A stretch of 64,000 nucleotides of DNA from Saprospiraceae bacterium. Its GTDB lineage: Bacteria > Bacteroidota > Bacteroidia > Chitinophagales > Saprospiraceae. Where the stretch lies: the NCBI GenBank assembly GCA_019187365.1, contig JABARE010000038.1, positions 81,545 to 145,544 of the forward strand, in the 5' to 3' direction. The position numbers and the translations under genes were made by a program. A model generated the notes under the pieces. It did no database searches. It was not told the origin of the DNA and saw only the letters and a list, made by a program, of their open reading frames with translations. Positions 44,044 to 52,439 of this stretch are shown here, one piece after another (position 1 is the stretch's first letter; every line of letters begins with the position of its first letter).

Positions 44044-44487
44044 TCAATCGATCGGGGGTACTTCATCGTCAGAAGTGTAAAGGGGCGTCTCGGAACGCAT
44101 ATCCTGCGGGGGTGGACCCGGTTGCTCGTTTTCCTTGGCTTTCACACTCTTTGTGGCATGAGGCACCAGCAACAGGCGCTGCTTGTCGATCAACTCTCCG
44201 GTAACCGTACAGATCCCGTAAGACTTATTCTTAATGCGGACCAGCGCCATTTCAAGGCTTTGGATAAACTGCCGTTGGCGCTCGGCCATCTTGGTAAGGA
44301 ATTCGATCTCGGTATGGATCGAACTGTCGTCAAACCAGTCACCACCCTGTTCGTCCGCCATGTTGTCGCGCAATTCCATCATCTGCTGCTCAATACCCGC
44401 CAGTTCACTTTTGGACAGCTCGAGCTTTTCGTCGATGACTTTTTTGAATTCCATCAATTCCTCGTCAGAATACCTGGTTTTCGACAT
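44044..44487 (-). CDS. TraR/DksA family protein without the C4 zinc finger
   Basis: The 147-residue form from 44487 (MSKTRYSDEELMEFKK) has the DksA-like coiled-coil (ELSKSELAGIEQQMMELRDN), an acidic tip region, and the C-terminal KSYGICTVTGELIDKQRLL in which the zinc-finger cysteines are lost except one. This is the usual Bacteroidota type. DksA-type proteins enter the RNA polymerase secondary channel and modulate the stringent response. A tail of about 30 residues follows the core. Its own -33/-7 promoter lies upstream. Confidence 0.88.
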   Translation of the reverse strand: MSKTRYSDEELMEFKKVIDEKLELSKSELAGIEQQMMELRDNMADEQGGDWFDDSSIHTEIEFLTKMAERQRQFIQSLEMALVRIKNKSYGICTVTGELIDKQRLLLVPHATKSVKAKENEQPGPPPQDMRSETPLYTSDDEVPPID

Positions 44488-44504
44488 GCGTTTCAAAATT
44501 TGGC

Positions 44505-44538
44505 CAAAATTAGACAACATATTCCGGATGCATCCAAA
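44505..44538 (-). promoter_or_regulatory. Bacteroidota promoter of the DksA-like gene
   Basis: On the minus strand TTTG (44535-44538), 22-base spacer, TAATTTTG (44505-44512), 18 bases before the ATG. Same spacer as the pairs at 34296 and 56741. Confidence 0.6.
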
Positions 44539-44894
44539 ATTTTACCCCACCAGGACAGCCGGGACACTGATCTAAGGCATGCGTGCAGGCTAAATCCCAT
44601 CAATGGATAGCAACTTTTATCGCGCAAATGTTAAATTGCAGTAAAACTTTCGTTTTCATTTGATTTTCAGGGCAAAGCACAATAAATTTGCAGCAGGTAA
44701 CGCATAGAGGATTACCTCACTTACCGACCTCTTCTTCAAACAAAAAACGACCACTTTATAGGATTTTACTCGCAGCGCCTATGGCCGCTGAGGTTTGGTC
44801 TTTTTGACGTTGACCCGCGGACGCTGCGAACCGTGGATTTGAAATAACTGTTTTATATATATGTAAGTTCTTCGTTAAATTAACGTAATACATT
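44539..44894. other. 356-bp non-coding stretch between divergent genes
   Basis: No gene is supported here. The stretch from about 44700 to 44850 is moderately GC-rich and contains short inverted words (for example around CTCGCAGCG and CGCTGCGAA), so a structured leader or small RNA cannot be excluded. No known tmRNA, 6S or riboswitch motif is visible. Confidence 0.4.
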
Positions 44895-44902
44895 TAACTT
44901 TG
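44895..44902 (+). promoter_or_regulatory. Bacteroidota -7 element of the small ORF
   Basis: TAACTTTG matches TAnnTTTG exactly, 45 bases before the ATG at 44948. No -33 TTTG at the usual spacing. Confidence 0.45.
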
Positions 44903-44947
44903 AACTTATATCATGTGTTATCCTATTGAACATATCATCATATCCTC

Positions 44948-45112
44948 ATGAAGAATCCTTTTAAAAGGCGCGAGAAAAAGAACCCTGCAGGCGAGGCAGC
45001 CGCCGAAGGGGGGAAAAAAGCGCTCCCGACAACCGAAGAGCAAACCGAAGTGCTGGAACTCCAGCCGCACGGCGAATTTCTCGAAACCGACGAGGACCTC
45101 GGCTACTGCTGA
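44948..45112 (+). CDS. small ORF, 54 residues, Lys/Glu-rich with Gly-Tyr-Cys end
   Basis: The ORF reads MKNPFKRREKKNPAGEAAAE at the start and ends LETDEDLGYC, followed by TGA. It is basic at the N-terminus and acidic at the C-terminus, with a single terminal Cys. A perfect -7 element lies 45 bases upstream, and no longer ORF competes on the plus strand. The shape (leader-like body, short variable end) resembles RiPP precursors, but no maturation enzyme is adjacent; the nearest amide-ligase genes are over 20 kb away. It could instead be an ordinary small protein. Function unknown. Confidence 0.5.
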   Translation: MKNPFKRREKKNPAGEAAAEGGKKALPTTEEQTEVLELQPHGEFLETDEDLGYC

Positions 45113-45251
45113 GCCGGCGCCAGTGTTTGCCATTTATTCCAGTTGAACGGTCATCCGATGCCGTGCAGCCATGGAACGTGCACACCATTGTACTCCTCTG
45201 GCGGTGATGTCAGGACGGAATGGTTTTTACGCCCCGTTGATGCCTAATCGT

Positions 45252-46589
45252 TCAGGTAGTTGTGAAGGCCCCGACGAGTTCTTCAAAAACTCCCTGCCAG
45301 CCGTGCCATTCATTCTCGAAATCAAAACTGCTGTTGTGCCACACCAGGTGAAAATGACCTCCGTGTCTTTGGCAACACTCCCGAAGAGCAAGCATGTCAG
45401 CCACGCTTCGGCCTGGGTCCCATTGGAGGTAATCGAGATAGCTCCGGTCCATACAAACGAGGGGATGTACCATGAGTGGGGTTGCCCGGTCTCTGCCCAG
45501 GTCGTACCAGGGGTAAGGCCTGCAGGTCCCGGCACGGAATCCTGGCAATTCAGGATAGCCCATGCTGTAGTCAGATGTAATGCCCGCTTCCAGCAAGCGG
45601 CGGTAGCTTTCGGGAACGCTTAACCGGAGAAAGTGCTGGCGACTGATCGTTGCCGGGTTATTCAGGCATCTGTCCAAACGGAGTTTTTCCCGAAAGAGCT
45701 CTGGCGGTGCATCGTAGGAGCTGTACGAAGGATGCAAACCCACTTCGGCCCAATTCTGCAATTGTTTGAGGATTTGGGCTACGGCGGGATGGCCCAAATC
45801 GTGGTTTTTGTCGTAGGCGGACTTTCCTCCACTGAGAATGAAAAATTTGCAATGCCCATATGGAATGGCGGTAGACCGGATCGCATCAAACCGGTCGAAG
45901 GGATCCGGGCTGGATCCCCATAGCACCGCTGCACGTTGCCTGACCGCGTCACCATTGCTGTTCCATAGGTCGCGCAACATGCCTCCCATCGTGCGCAAGG
46001 GGCTTTTGTGCTGGTACTTAAAAAACTGGTCGACGTCAATGCCAATTGACCAGGAAGGGGAGTGGAAGGCCCGTTGCAACTCCACACCATATCGTGACTG
46101 GATTTCCTGAGCCAGGCTTTCTACCCAGCGATCCACCATCGGAATTTGAAGCAGATGGTGACGCCCCAACGCGCTGCCGGCCGCCGCAAACCGGCCGTGT
46201 TGATCCCGTTGCCCTGGAAGGTATTCCTCCAGCCTCGAAAGATGCCAAAAAGCAGCAGCCATTGGATCGAAGCCGGCATCTTCACCCCCTTCCAGCCCCT
46301 TCATGCGATCGATCTTCTTTGGCGTCAAACCAGCAAGCAGCTCTTCGAGAGGCCATGTAAACTGGGGACTTTGGGGGATATGCAGTTCGCGTTCCTTTAG
46401 AGTCTTTGTGCCGCGCTGGATGGACGGCCCCTCCCAGCATTTGTAAGCTTCTTCGTCTGAGCAGAGCACAAATTCAGTCTTTGCAAAACAGCGGTTCAGA
46501 TAATTGAGAAGGTATTGAAGTCTTGCTCCGGGCTGAACGGCGTAAACGAAGATGCGCGTCGATGCGTTGTTATGTAAGGGCTCTGTCAA
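45252..46589 (-). CDS. polysaccharide deacetylase family protein (DUF7033-like)
   Basis: A 445-residue cytoplasmic-type protein. The middle has WSIGIDVDQFFKYQHKS, the start of a NodB-like catalytic barrel (the acidic residue and DVD strand), followed by KFFILSGGKSAYDKNH, VGLHPSYSSYD (His/Ser strand) and FHLVWHNSSFD. I recognise this form as the Bacteroidota polysaccharide deacetylase with an N-terminal DUF7033 domain. It may remove acyl groups from a glycan or lipid precursor, though a metal triad is not complete by eye. It is divergent from the next gene by 19 bases. Confidence 0.78.
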   Translation of the reverse strand: MTEPLHNNASTRIFVYAVQPGARLQYLLNYLNRCFAKTEFVLCSDEEAYKCWEGPSIQRGTKTLKERELHIPQSPQFTWPLEELLAGLTPKKIDRMKGLEGGEDAGFDPMAAAFWHLSRLEEYLPGQRDQHGRFAAAGSALGRHHLLQIPMVDRWVESLAQEIQSRYGVELQRAFHSPSWSIGIDVDQFFKYQHKSPLRTMGGMLRDLWNSNGDAVRQRAAVLWGSSPDPFDRFDAIRSTAIPYGHCKFFILSGGKSAYDKNHDLGHPAVAQILKQLQNWAEVGLHPSYSSYDAPPELFREKLRLDRCLNNPATISRQHFLRLSVPESYRRLLEAGITSDYSMGYPELPGFRAGTCRPYPWYDLGRDRATPLMVHPLVCMDRSYLDYLQWDPGRSVADMLALRECCQRHGGHFHLVWHNSSFDFENEWHGWQGVFEELVGAFTTT

Positions 46590-46608
46590 CGAAAAGTTTT
46601 ACTTTTAG

Positions 46609-47505
46609 GTGGTGAAAATAGCATTTGTGCAGCTTAGCGGATGGTCGTCTTTCGGGATGGCAGGCAAAGTTCATTGCACGGGTTCTTGCGGAGCTTCGAA
46701 CCACGCCCCTCGGCATCGCTCTTTTCTATTGTTTTTGATGTGTGTTTGCACGGCCACCCTGGCCTTGGCACAGAGCGAGGAGACCGGAATATCTCCCGAA
46801 TCGATTAGGAAGGGCTATTTGTACAAAACAGAGTGGTCGGTTGATGCTGCGTTGCATACCAATGGATTTTATTTCGGTTTTAATACTGGTACCATCCAAA
46901 CCTACCGCAAGACCCGGATCAACCATTTCGGGATCGGGATACTGTATCACCCGCTGGAGACGCGGATATCCCAACCAACGGGTTTTAGTTACCGCAATTA
47001 CAGTTCCTATAAATTTGGTAAAGTCAACCACCTCATTAACCTGAGAGCCGGTCGGGGAAACATTCTTACCCTGACGGAAAAAGCCCGCAAAAAGGGAATT
47101 GCGCTGGGCCTGCGTTACGAAGGTGGCGTAACCCTGGGCCTGCTGAAGCCCTATTATCTTCAGGTTCGCGAAGAGCGCGACGGTGTGATTGTCGCTCGCG
47201 AAATCCGGTATGGCGATGCGCCCGAAGATTTTCTCAACACGGATCATATTTTGGGCAGAGGCAGTTTTTTTAAAGGCATGGACAAGATCAAACTGGTGCC
47301 AGGCCTGTTTGGTCGATTGGCCTTTCGTTTCGATCCCGGAGCCTACGACAATTTTATTCGCACGGTCGAGACCGGTATCCAGGTAGACCTCTACGCCAGC
47401 AAGCCTGAAATCATGGTCTCTGAAAAGAATGCGCAATACTATCTGAACTTTTACCTCAACTTGCAGTTGGGTTCCAGAAGGACCCAGGCTGGGAAGTCAA
47501 ACTGA
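46609..47505 (+). CDS. putative outer-membrane beta-barrel protein (Bacteroidota-type, unknown)
   Basis: Up to 298 residues. A hydrophobic signal-like segment (SFLLFLMCVCTATLALAQ) is preceded by about 38 residues, so the GTG at 46609 may be too early and a start nearer the signal is possible. The mature part alternates hydrophobic and polar residues with aromatic girdles (TNGFYFGFNTGTIQTY; YYLNFYLNLQLGS) and Tyr/Gly-rich strands, suggesting a small outer-membrane barrel. I do not recognise the family by name. It lies 28 bases before lipA. Confidence 0.65.
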   Translation: MVKIAFVQLSGWSSFGMAGKVHCTGSCGASNHAPRHRSFLLFLMCVCTATLALAQSEETGISPESIRKGYLYKTEWSVDAALHTNGFYFGFNTGTIQTYRKTRINHFGIGILYHPLETRISQPTGFSYRNYSSYKFGKVNHLINLRAGRGNILTLTEKARKKGIALGLRYEGGVTLGLLKPYYLQVREERDGVIVAREIRYGDAPEDFLNTDHILGRGSFFKGMDKIKLVPGLFGRLAFRFDPGAYDNFIRTVETGIQVDLYASKPEIMVSEKNAQYYLNFYLNLQLGSRRTQAGKSN

Positions 47506-47532
47506 AGAGCCCCAGCTCACTATTTTAGCCAT

Positions 47533-48408
47533 ATGATCGAACTCAATGTCGTAGAGGGGCCCGAGCCCCGCACCAGAAAGCCGGATTGGCTGCGCGTTAA
47601 ATTGCCCGTGGGCGAAAACTACCGGCATGTGCGGCAACTGGTCGATCAGTACAAACTGCACACCATTTGCCAGAGCGGTAACTGCCCGAATATGGGGGAA
47701 TGCTGGGGTGCGGGCACGGCGACGTTTATGATCCTCGGCAATGTTTGCACGCGTTCCTGTAGTTTTTGTGCAGTGAAAACCGGAAGACCGGTTGAGTATG
47801 ACGAAAGCGAACCCGATCGCGTTGCACAAGCCATTTTTCTGATGCAGGTCCGCCACGCCGTAATCACTTCCGTCAACCGCGACGAATTGGCCGATCGCGG
47901 AGCAGAGATCTGGTACCAGACGGTGGTCGCCATCAAACAGCGCTGTCCACAAACGACCATTGAAACCCTGATCCCTGACGTCAAGGGCACCTGGAGCGCG
48001 CTGGAACGCATGATCAGCGCAGGCCAGGAAATCGTTTCCCACAACATGGAGACCGTCGAACGGCTTTACCGGCAAGTACGACCGCAGGCGCGGTACGCGA
48101 GAAGCCTGGAGCAATTGAAGCGCATCCGCGACTTTGGAAAGCATACCAAAACGGGACTGATGCTTGGACTCGGAGAGACGCGCGAAGAGGTTCTTCACGC
48201 AATGGACGACCTGGTCGCCAGCGGTTGTGAGATCCTCACCCTGGGGCAGTACCTCCAACCGACCAAAATGCACCATCCCGTGGTGGAGTACGTCCATCCC
48301 GACCAGTTCGAAGAGTACCGGATCCGTGGGCTCGAAAAGGGATTCAGCTACGTGGAAAGCGGCCCCATGGTCCGTTCCAGCTACCACGCCGAGCGCCATG
48401 TTTTCTAG
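47533..48408 (+). CDS. lipA: lipoyl synthase
   Basis: LipA inserts two sulfurs into octanoyl groups on lipoyl domains of 2-oxoacid dehydrogenases and GcvH. The 291-residue protein has both cluster motifs: [13 protein letters not shown] (auxiliary cluster) and CTRSCSFC (radical SAM), then [33 protein letters not shown], and the C-terminal RSSYHAE whose serine ligates the auxiliary cluster. The length is normal. It probably shares a transcript with the upstream barrel gene. Confidence 0.98.
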   Translation: MIELNVVEGPEPRTRKPDWLRVKLPVGENYRHVRQLVDQYKLHTICQSGNCPNMGECWGAGTATFMILGNVCTRSCSFCAVKTGRPVEYDESEPDRVAQAIFLMQVRHAVITSVNRDELADRGAEIWYQTVVAIKQRCPQTTIETLIPDVKGTWSALERMISAGQEIVSHNMETVERLYRQVRPQARYARSLEQLKRIRDFGKHTKTGLMLGLGETREEVLHAMDDLVASGCEILTLGQYLQPTKMHHPVVEYVHPDQFEEYRIRGLEKGFSYVESGPMVRSSYHAERHVF

Positions 48409-48497
48409 ATACACCCGACGGGTGACCCAGAATCAGTATTTTCCCTGAGGATAATGTTGTAAAATTACGCTCACTTTGCAGGGCAATCGGATTGATT

Positions 48498-51400
48498 ATG
48501 TGGAATAAATTACTCTACGCCGCCGCCTGGATTCTTGGAACCATTTCCGCATCCGGGCAGGTTTACACCGTCAACACCAGTAACGACCTTGACGACGGAA
48601 CTTGTGACGGCGTGCACTGCAGTTTTCGCGAGGCCATCCGGGCCGCTGAATCGGACGGCGTTTCAAGCACCATCCTCTTTGCCATTCCCGGTGCCGGACC
48701 CCACGTCATCTCGCCACTCAGCAGCTTTCCTCCCGTGCTCGAACCAGGCCTTGAAATAGCTGGAAATTCACAACCCGGAGGACCCGGCTCCATCGTCATC
48801 GATTTCAATTTCCGGGATCTTCTTGGCATTCCCTTCCTGGCCATACGCGCCGGCCAGGTTCATATCACCGGACTGAGCTTCACGGATTTTCGATTTGAAA
48901 ACGTCCCCGATTGCATCTTCGAATTCGACAGTGCTCCCGACTGCTCGGTGAGGGAATCCGCATTCTTTGCCGACAACAACATCAACCCGGTTGCCGAAAA
49001 GGTGTTCGTTCGCCTGCGCAACGCAGACCGGTTCCGGCTCGCCACCAGCCATTTTGGTACGGACCTTTCCAAATCCTCCATCGTCCAGACGGAGGGCGTT
49101 GTGAAAGTGGAAGCTACACAGGGCAGCCTGAGCGCAACCATCGACTCCAACATTTTTGCAGCCCGCGTGCCACTGGTGCATCTTTACGGAGGCAACGTGG
49201 ACCTCAATGGAAACATCTTCGGTGCGCTCGACACCAACAAAAGCGTCAACTTTCTCAACCCAACCGTTGGCATCCTCGTTTTGGGAGCGGACCGCGTAGC
49301 GATCCGCAATAATTTCTTTTTCGGATTTCTCACCACCGCCATCGACGTTCAGGCGGTAAACGGATCGCTGGAGATCAGCAACAACCGCTTTTACAACAAC
49401 GCCATTGACGTTCGGCTGGACGGATTCACCTCGCCAACCGTTGTCGCCCGCAATTTTGGACGCGATGGAGGAGGTTTTGTCCTGGCTGGCAACCTCGGCG
49501 AACTCTTCGTGGAAGACAACAGCATTTCCAATTATACTTATCTCATCAACGCCGCCACTCCGCAAAATTATCGCACGGCTCGCTACATGGGCAACCGGTT
49601 CACCTGCATGACAGGAAAACCCGTCATCATGCCACCCCGGCCCGTTCCCGTCGTGACCTCCGTCAACCGCGACGCCATTGCAGGGACGGGTTTGCCCAGC
49701 GACAGCGTCGTCGTGTATGCGCGCAACTCGCTGCAGTGCCCCTCGGCGGATTGCCACGGGGGCGCCGAACTGGGTCGTACCCAGGCCGATGCGGCAGGTA
49801 ACTGGACGCTTCAGGTGGCCTATCCCAACCGCAGCCGCATATCCGCATACCAGTTTGACGCCAATGCCTCCGCGGTGCCCCGCATCCACTCCGAATTTTC
49901 CGAATGCTTCGTCTGCTCTGTTCAGGTAGTACTCGTTTACGAACCTAACATCTGTTCGGGCCAGTCGGTAACCATACGTGGAAAAGTGTACGACGAAACC
50001 AATGCATACGATTCGATCATCGTCCGCGGCGACGGCGTGAGCGTTTGCGATTCCTCGATCGTCGTTAAACTCAAAGTATCCCAGGCCTATCGCGAAGAGC
50101 TCGGCGTTCTGATCTGTTATGGCGATACCGTTCGGCTGGGCCCTCTTGCCATACATAAAGACAACCCACTGGATTCCTTTACCGTGCAGTCTTCAGCCGG
50201 ATGCGACAGCACCGTCGTCGTGCGCGGAAGAGAAGTCGGGGTCAGTTTTTATTCCCGGACAATTTGCGACAACGCGTTCGTCGATATTGGAGGCATGCGT
50301 TTCGACAAGAACCGGACGAGTGGTACCGCCACATTGTCCGGGGCAGCTGAAGGAGGTTGCGACAGTGTGGTCTTTGTACAGCTGTTCATCAACAACTTTT
50401 CGGAATCCTTTCTGGCCCAGGTGCGTTGTCCAGGCGATTCGGTGGTGATCAACGGACAAGTATTCAACGAAGCCAGGCCCTCGGGCGATGTCCTGCTGGC
50501 CAACGGTTCGAGCACCGGGTGCGATAGCATCATCCACGTACAACTGAGCTTTCCCAATAACCGGGGAGCATTTAGTACCAACCTGTGTTCCGGCGACAGC
50601 GTCTACATCATCGACCGTTTCTTTTCCGACCGGCTGCTGGCCGCACGCATTACCAATCCGGGTGGTTCGTCTTTTGGTTGCGATACGATCACCGACGTGA
50701 CAATTAACCTGATGCCCGATGGCCAGGGCTTTTTTACAGCCGACCTTTGTCGTGGCGATACCATCTGGTTGTTCGGAGAAGCTTTCTTTTCGGGAAAGCC
50801 CAACGGGATGCTGCGCCTGGCCAACACGGCAGCAAACGGCTGCGACAGCCTCATCGACGTCGCGATCAACATCCTTGCAGATGCCATCGGGACCTTCGAC
50901 ACCGTCCTTTGCGAAAACGCTTCAGTGACCTATTATGGGCAGACTTTTTCCGCTGCGCGGCCGCGTGGCAGCTTCAGGATCCCGCAGGGCTCATATCGCA
51001 TGTGCGATAGTTTTGTCAACGTGACCCTTCAGCTGCTTCCGCTGGCATCGTCCACTTTTTCGACAACCATTTGCCGTGGCGACAGCGTGCGCGTCGGCAA
51101 CCAGTATTTTTCTGCACAAAATCCATCCGGTACGGTGGTGCTGACAGGTGCTTCTGCACTGGGATGCGACAGTTCCATCCTGGTTTCTTTATCCGTAAGC
51201 CCACCCATACAGGCACAACTGCTGCCACAGGCACTTCATTGCAACGAACCCAACACGGGGGAGGTACTCCTCGAAACGATCAGCGGCGGCACGGGAAGCT
51301 ACCAGATTTCGCTCGACAACGGCCCACTCCAGGCAGCGGCTCCTGGCCTCCGGCTCACCGGCTTATCGGCAGGAGGACATACGGTGCGACTTGTCGATCA

Positions 51401-51983
51401 GGTGGGATGCGATACTTTGATCAGCATCAGCGTCAACACTTCTGCCATGTTGCAACTGCAACTTCCGGGCGACACGACCATTAAGCTCGGTGGCGTCGTG
51501 TCCATCAACCCGCAGACCAATTTCAACTACGCAACCCTCCGCTGGGATCCGGCCAACTTCCTTTCCTGCGACACCTGCCTGGTCACACAGTCCCGGCCTG
51601 ACCAAACCATCACCTACACACTGACACTTACCGACCCGGACGGCTGTCCCGTATCCGACCAGTTTACCATTACGGTGCTCATCGACGAGGCCGATATTTT
51701 CGTGCCCAACGTCTTCTCTCCAAACGGCGACAACATCAACGACTTGTTCAGGCCGGTCTTCAAGTTTCCAGAAAAGACGAGCATTTCTGTATTCCGGATT
51801 TATGACCGCTGGGGAGAAATGGTCTTCGAGCAGGCCAACGCCCCGGTGGGTGAAGCAGTGACCTGGGATGGCACAACCAGCGGGAAGAAACTCAACCCTG
51901 GTGTTTACACCTTCATCATCCAGTTTTCCGGAGAGGACGGAATTCCCCGCTGGAAGGCCGGAGACGTCACTCTCGTTCGCTAA
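48498..51983 (+). CDS. giant secreted T9SS protein with beta-helix and GCDS repeats
   Basis: About 1,161 residues. The signal peptide (MWNKLLYAAAWILGTISAS) precedes VYTVNTSNDLDDGTCDGVHC and CSFREAIRAA, a common start of polymorphic beta-helix adhesins. A right-handed beta-helix follows to about residue 400. Then come eight units of about 65 residues of the form C-x-GDSV...G...F...P-x-G...GCDS, a later Ig-like unit and a CHU_C-type sorting domain (VPNVFSPNGDNINDLF; FRIYDRWGEMVFE). It is predicted to be secreted through the T9SS and attached to the surface. The ATG at 48498 is two codons inside the track start. A small hairpin (51974-51994) overlaps the stop. Confidence 0.87.
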   Translation: MWNKLLYAAAWILGTISASGQVYTVNTSNDLDDGTCDGVHCSFREAIRAAESDGVSSTILFAIPGAGPHVISPLSSFPPVLEPGLEIAGNSQPGGPGSIVIDFNFRDLLGIPFLAIRAGQVHITGLSFTDFRFENVPDCIFEFDSAPDCSVRESAFFADNNINPVAEKVFVRLRNADRFRLATSHFGTDLSKSSIVQTEGVVKVEATQGSLSATIDSNIFAARVPLVHLYGGNVDLNGNIFGALDTNKSVNFLNPTVGILVLGADRVAIRNNFFFGFLTTAIDVQAVNGSLEISNNRFYNNAIDVRLDGFTSPTVVARNFGRDGGGFVLAGNLGELFVEDNSISNYTYLINAATPQNYRTARYMGNRFTCMTGKPVIMPPRPVPVVTSVNRDAIAGTGLPSDSVVVYARNSLQCPSADCHGGAELGRTQADAAGNWTLQVAYPNRSRISAYQFDANASAVPRIHSEFSECFVCSVQVVLVYEPNICSGQSVTIRGKVYDETNAYDSIIVRGDGVSVCDSSIVVKLKVSQAYREELGVLICYGDTVRLGPLAIHKDNPLDSFTVQSSAGCDSTVVVRGREVGVSFYSRTICDNAFVDIGGMRFDKNRTSGTATLSGAAEGGCDSVVFVQLFINNFSESFLAQVRCPGDSVVINGQVFNEARPSGDVLLANGSSTGCDSIIHVQLSFPNNRGAFSTNLCSGDSVYIIDRFFSDRLLAARITNPGGSSFGCDTITDVTINLMPDGQGFFTADLCRGDTIWLFGEAFFSGKPNGMLRLANTAANGCDSLIDVAINILADAIGTFDTVLCENASVTYYGQTFSAARPRGSFRIPQGSYRMCDSFVNVTLQLLPLASSTFSTTICRGDSVRVGNQYFSAQNPSGTVVLTGASALGCDSSILVSLSVSPPIQAQLLPQALHCNEPNTGEVLLETISGGTGSYQISLDNGPLQAAAPGLRLTGLSAGGHTVRLVDQVGCDTLISISVNTSAMLQLQLPGDTTIKLGGVVSINPQTNFNYATLRWDPANFLSCDTCLVTQSRPDQTITYTLTLTDPDGCPVSDQFTITVLIDEADIFVPNVFSPNGDNINDLFRPVFKFPEKTSISVFRIYDRWGEMVFEQANAPVGEAVTWDGTTSGKKLNPGVYTFIIQFSGEDGIPRWKAGDVTLVR

Positions 51984-51994
51984 CGAACGTTTGT
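51974..51994 (+). terminator. weak terminator at the end of the T9SS giant
   Basis: CGTTCG, loop CTAA, CGAACG, then TTTGT; a 6-bp stem that contains the stop codon in its loop. Confidence 0.4.
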
Positions 51995-52038
51995 AAGTAC
52001 ATCTGCAAAAATTTCAACAGGCGTTGGGTGAATTGATT

Positions 52039-52260
52039 TTGGACTCACCCGGCACTGCGTGCCACCCCTCTCTGATCTTTGGCAGGATCAAAGAGGGGTC
52101 GGTTTGATTTTTCCTTATTCCCAAGAAATAAAAAGAAGTTTTAAGTTAGGTGCCCTCTTTTTTGCGTCAGCAAGAGAGCGATGTTATTTTTTTTTTTGTT
52201 TTTACCCTCTTTTTTGCTTCAGCAAAAGAGAGGGTGGCACGCAGTGCCGGGTGAGTCCAA
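52039..52260. repeat. 222-bp palindromic element with perfect 29-bp ends
   Basis: The sequence at 52039-52067 (starting TTGGACTCACCCGGCACTGC) is the exact reverse complement of 52232-52260. The stems continue inward with one bulge (CCTCTCT/AGAGAGG). The inner part contains nested hairpins: one around 52066-52099 (CTCTCTGATC ... GATCAAAGAG) and one around 52205-52233 (CTCTTTTTTGC ... GCAAAAGAG). No ORF is credible. It looks like a MITE- or REP-type dispersed element, or a long foldback, located between the convergent T9SS giant and phosphatase genes. The remainder of the gap to 52440 holds nothing else I can support. Confidence 0.75.
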
Positions 52261-52439
52261 GGGCCCCATTTTGAACCCAACCCTCTTCGAGTTACCTGGA
52301 TCAATAGCGAGGAATCAACTTTGAGTTGTCAATTAAATAACCATTTCTTAATATCATTCCACCATGAACAGCCGAAAGGATGCGGCCGATTGCCGGTGTT
52401 GAGAAGGGTGGAGGAACCTGGAATGGACGGAGTTGCGGA

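Noticed and set aside
44700..44850. tmRNA or 6S RNA
   Set aside because: No tRNA-like domain, tag frame or 6S bubble could be found; only minor inverted words.
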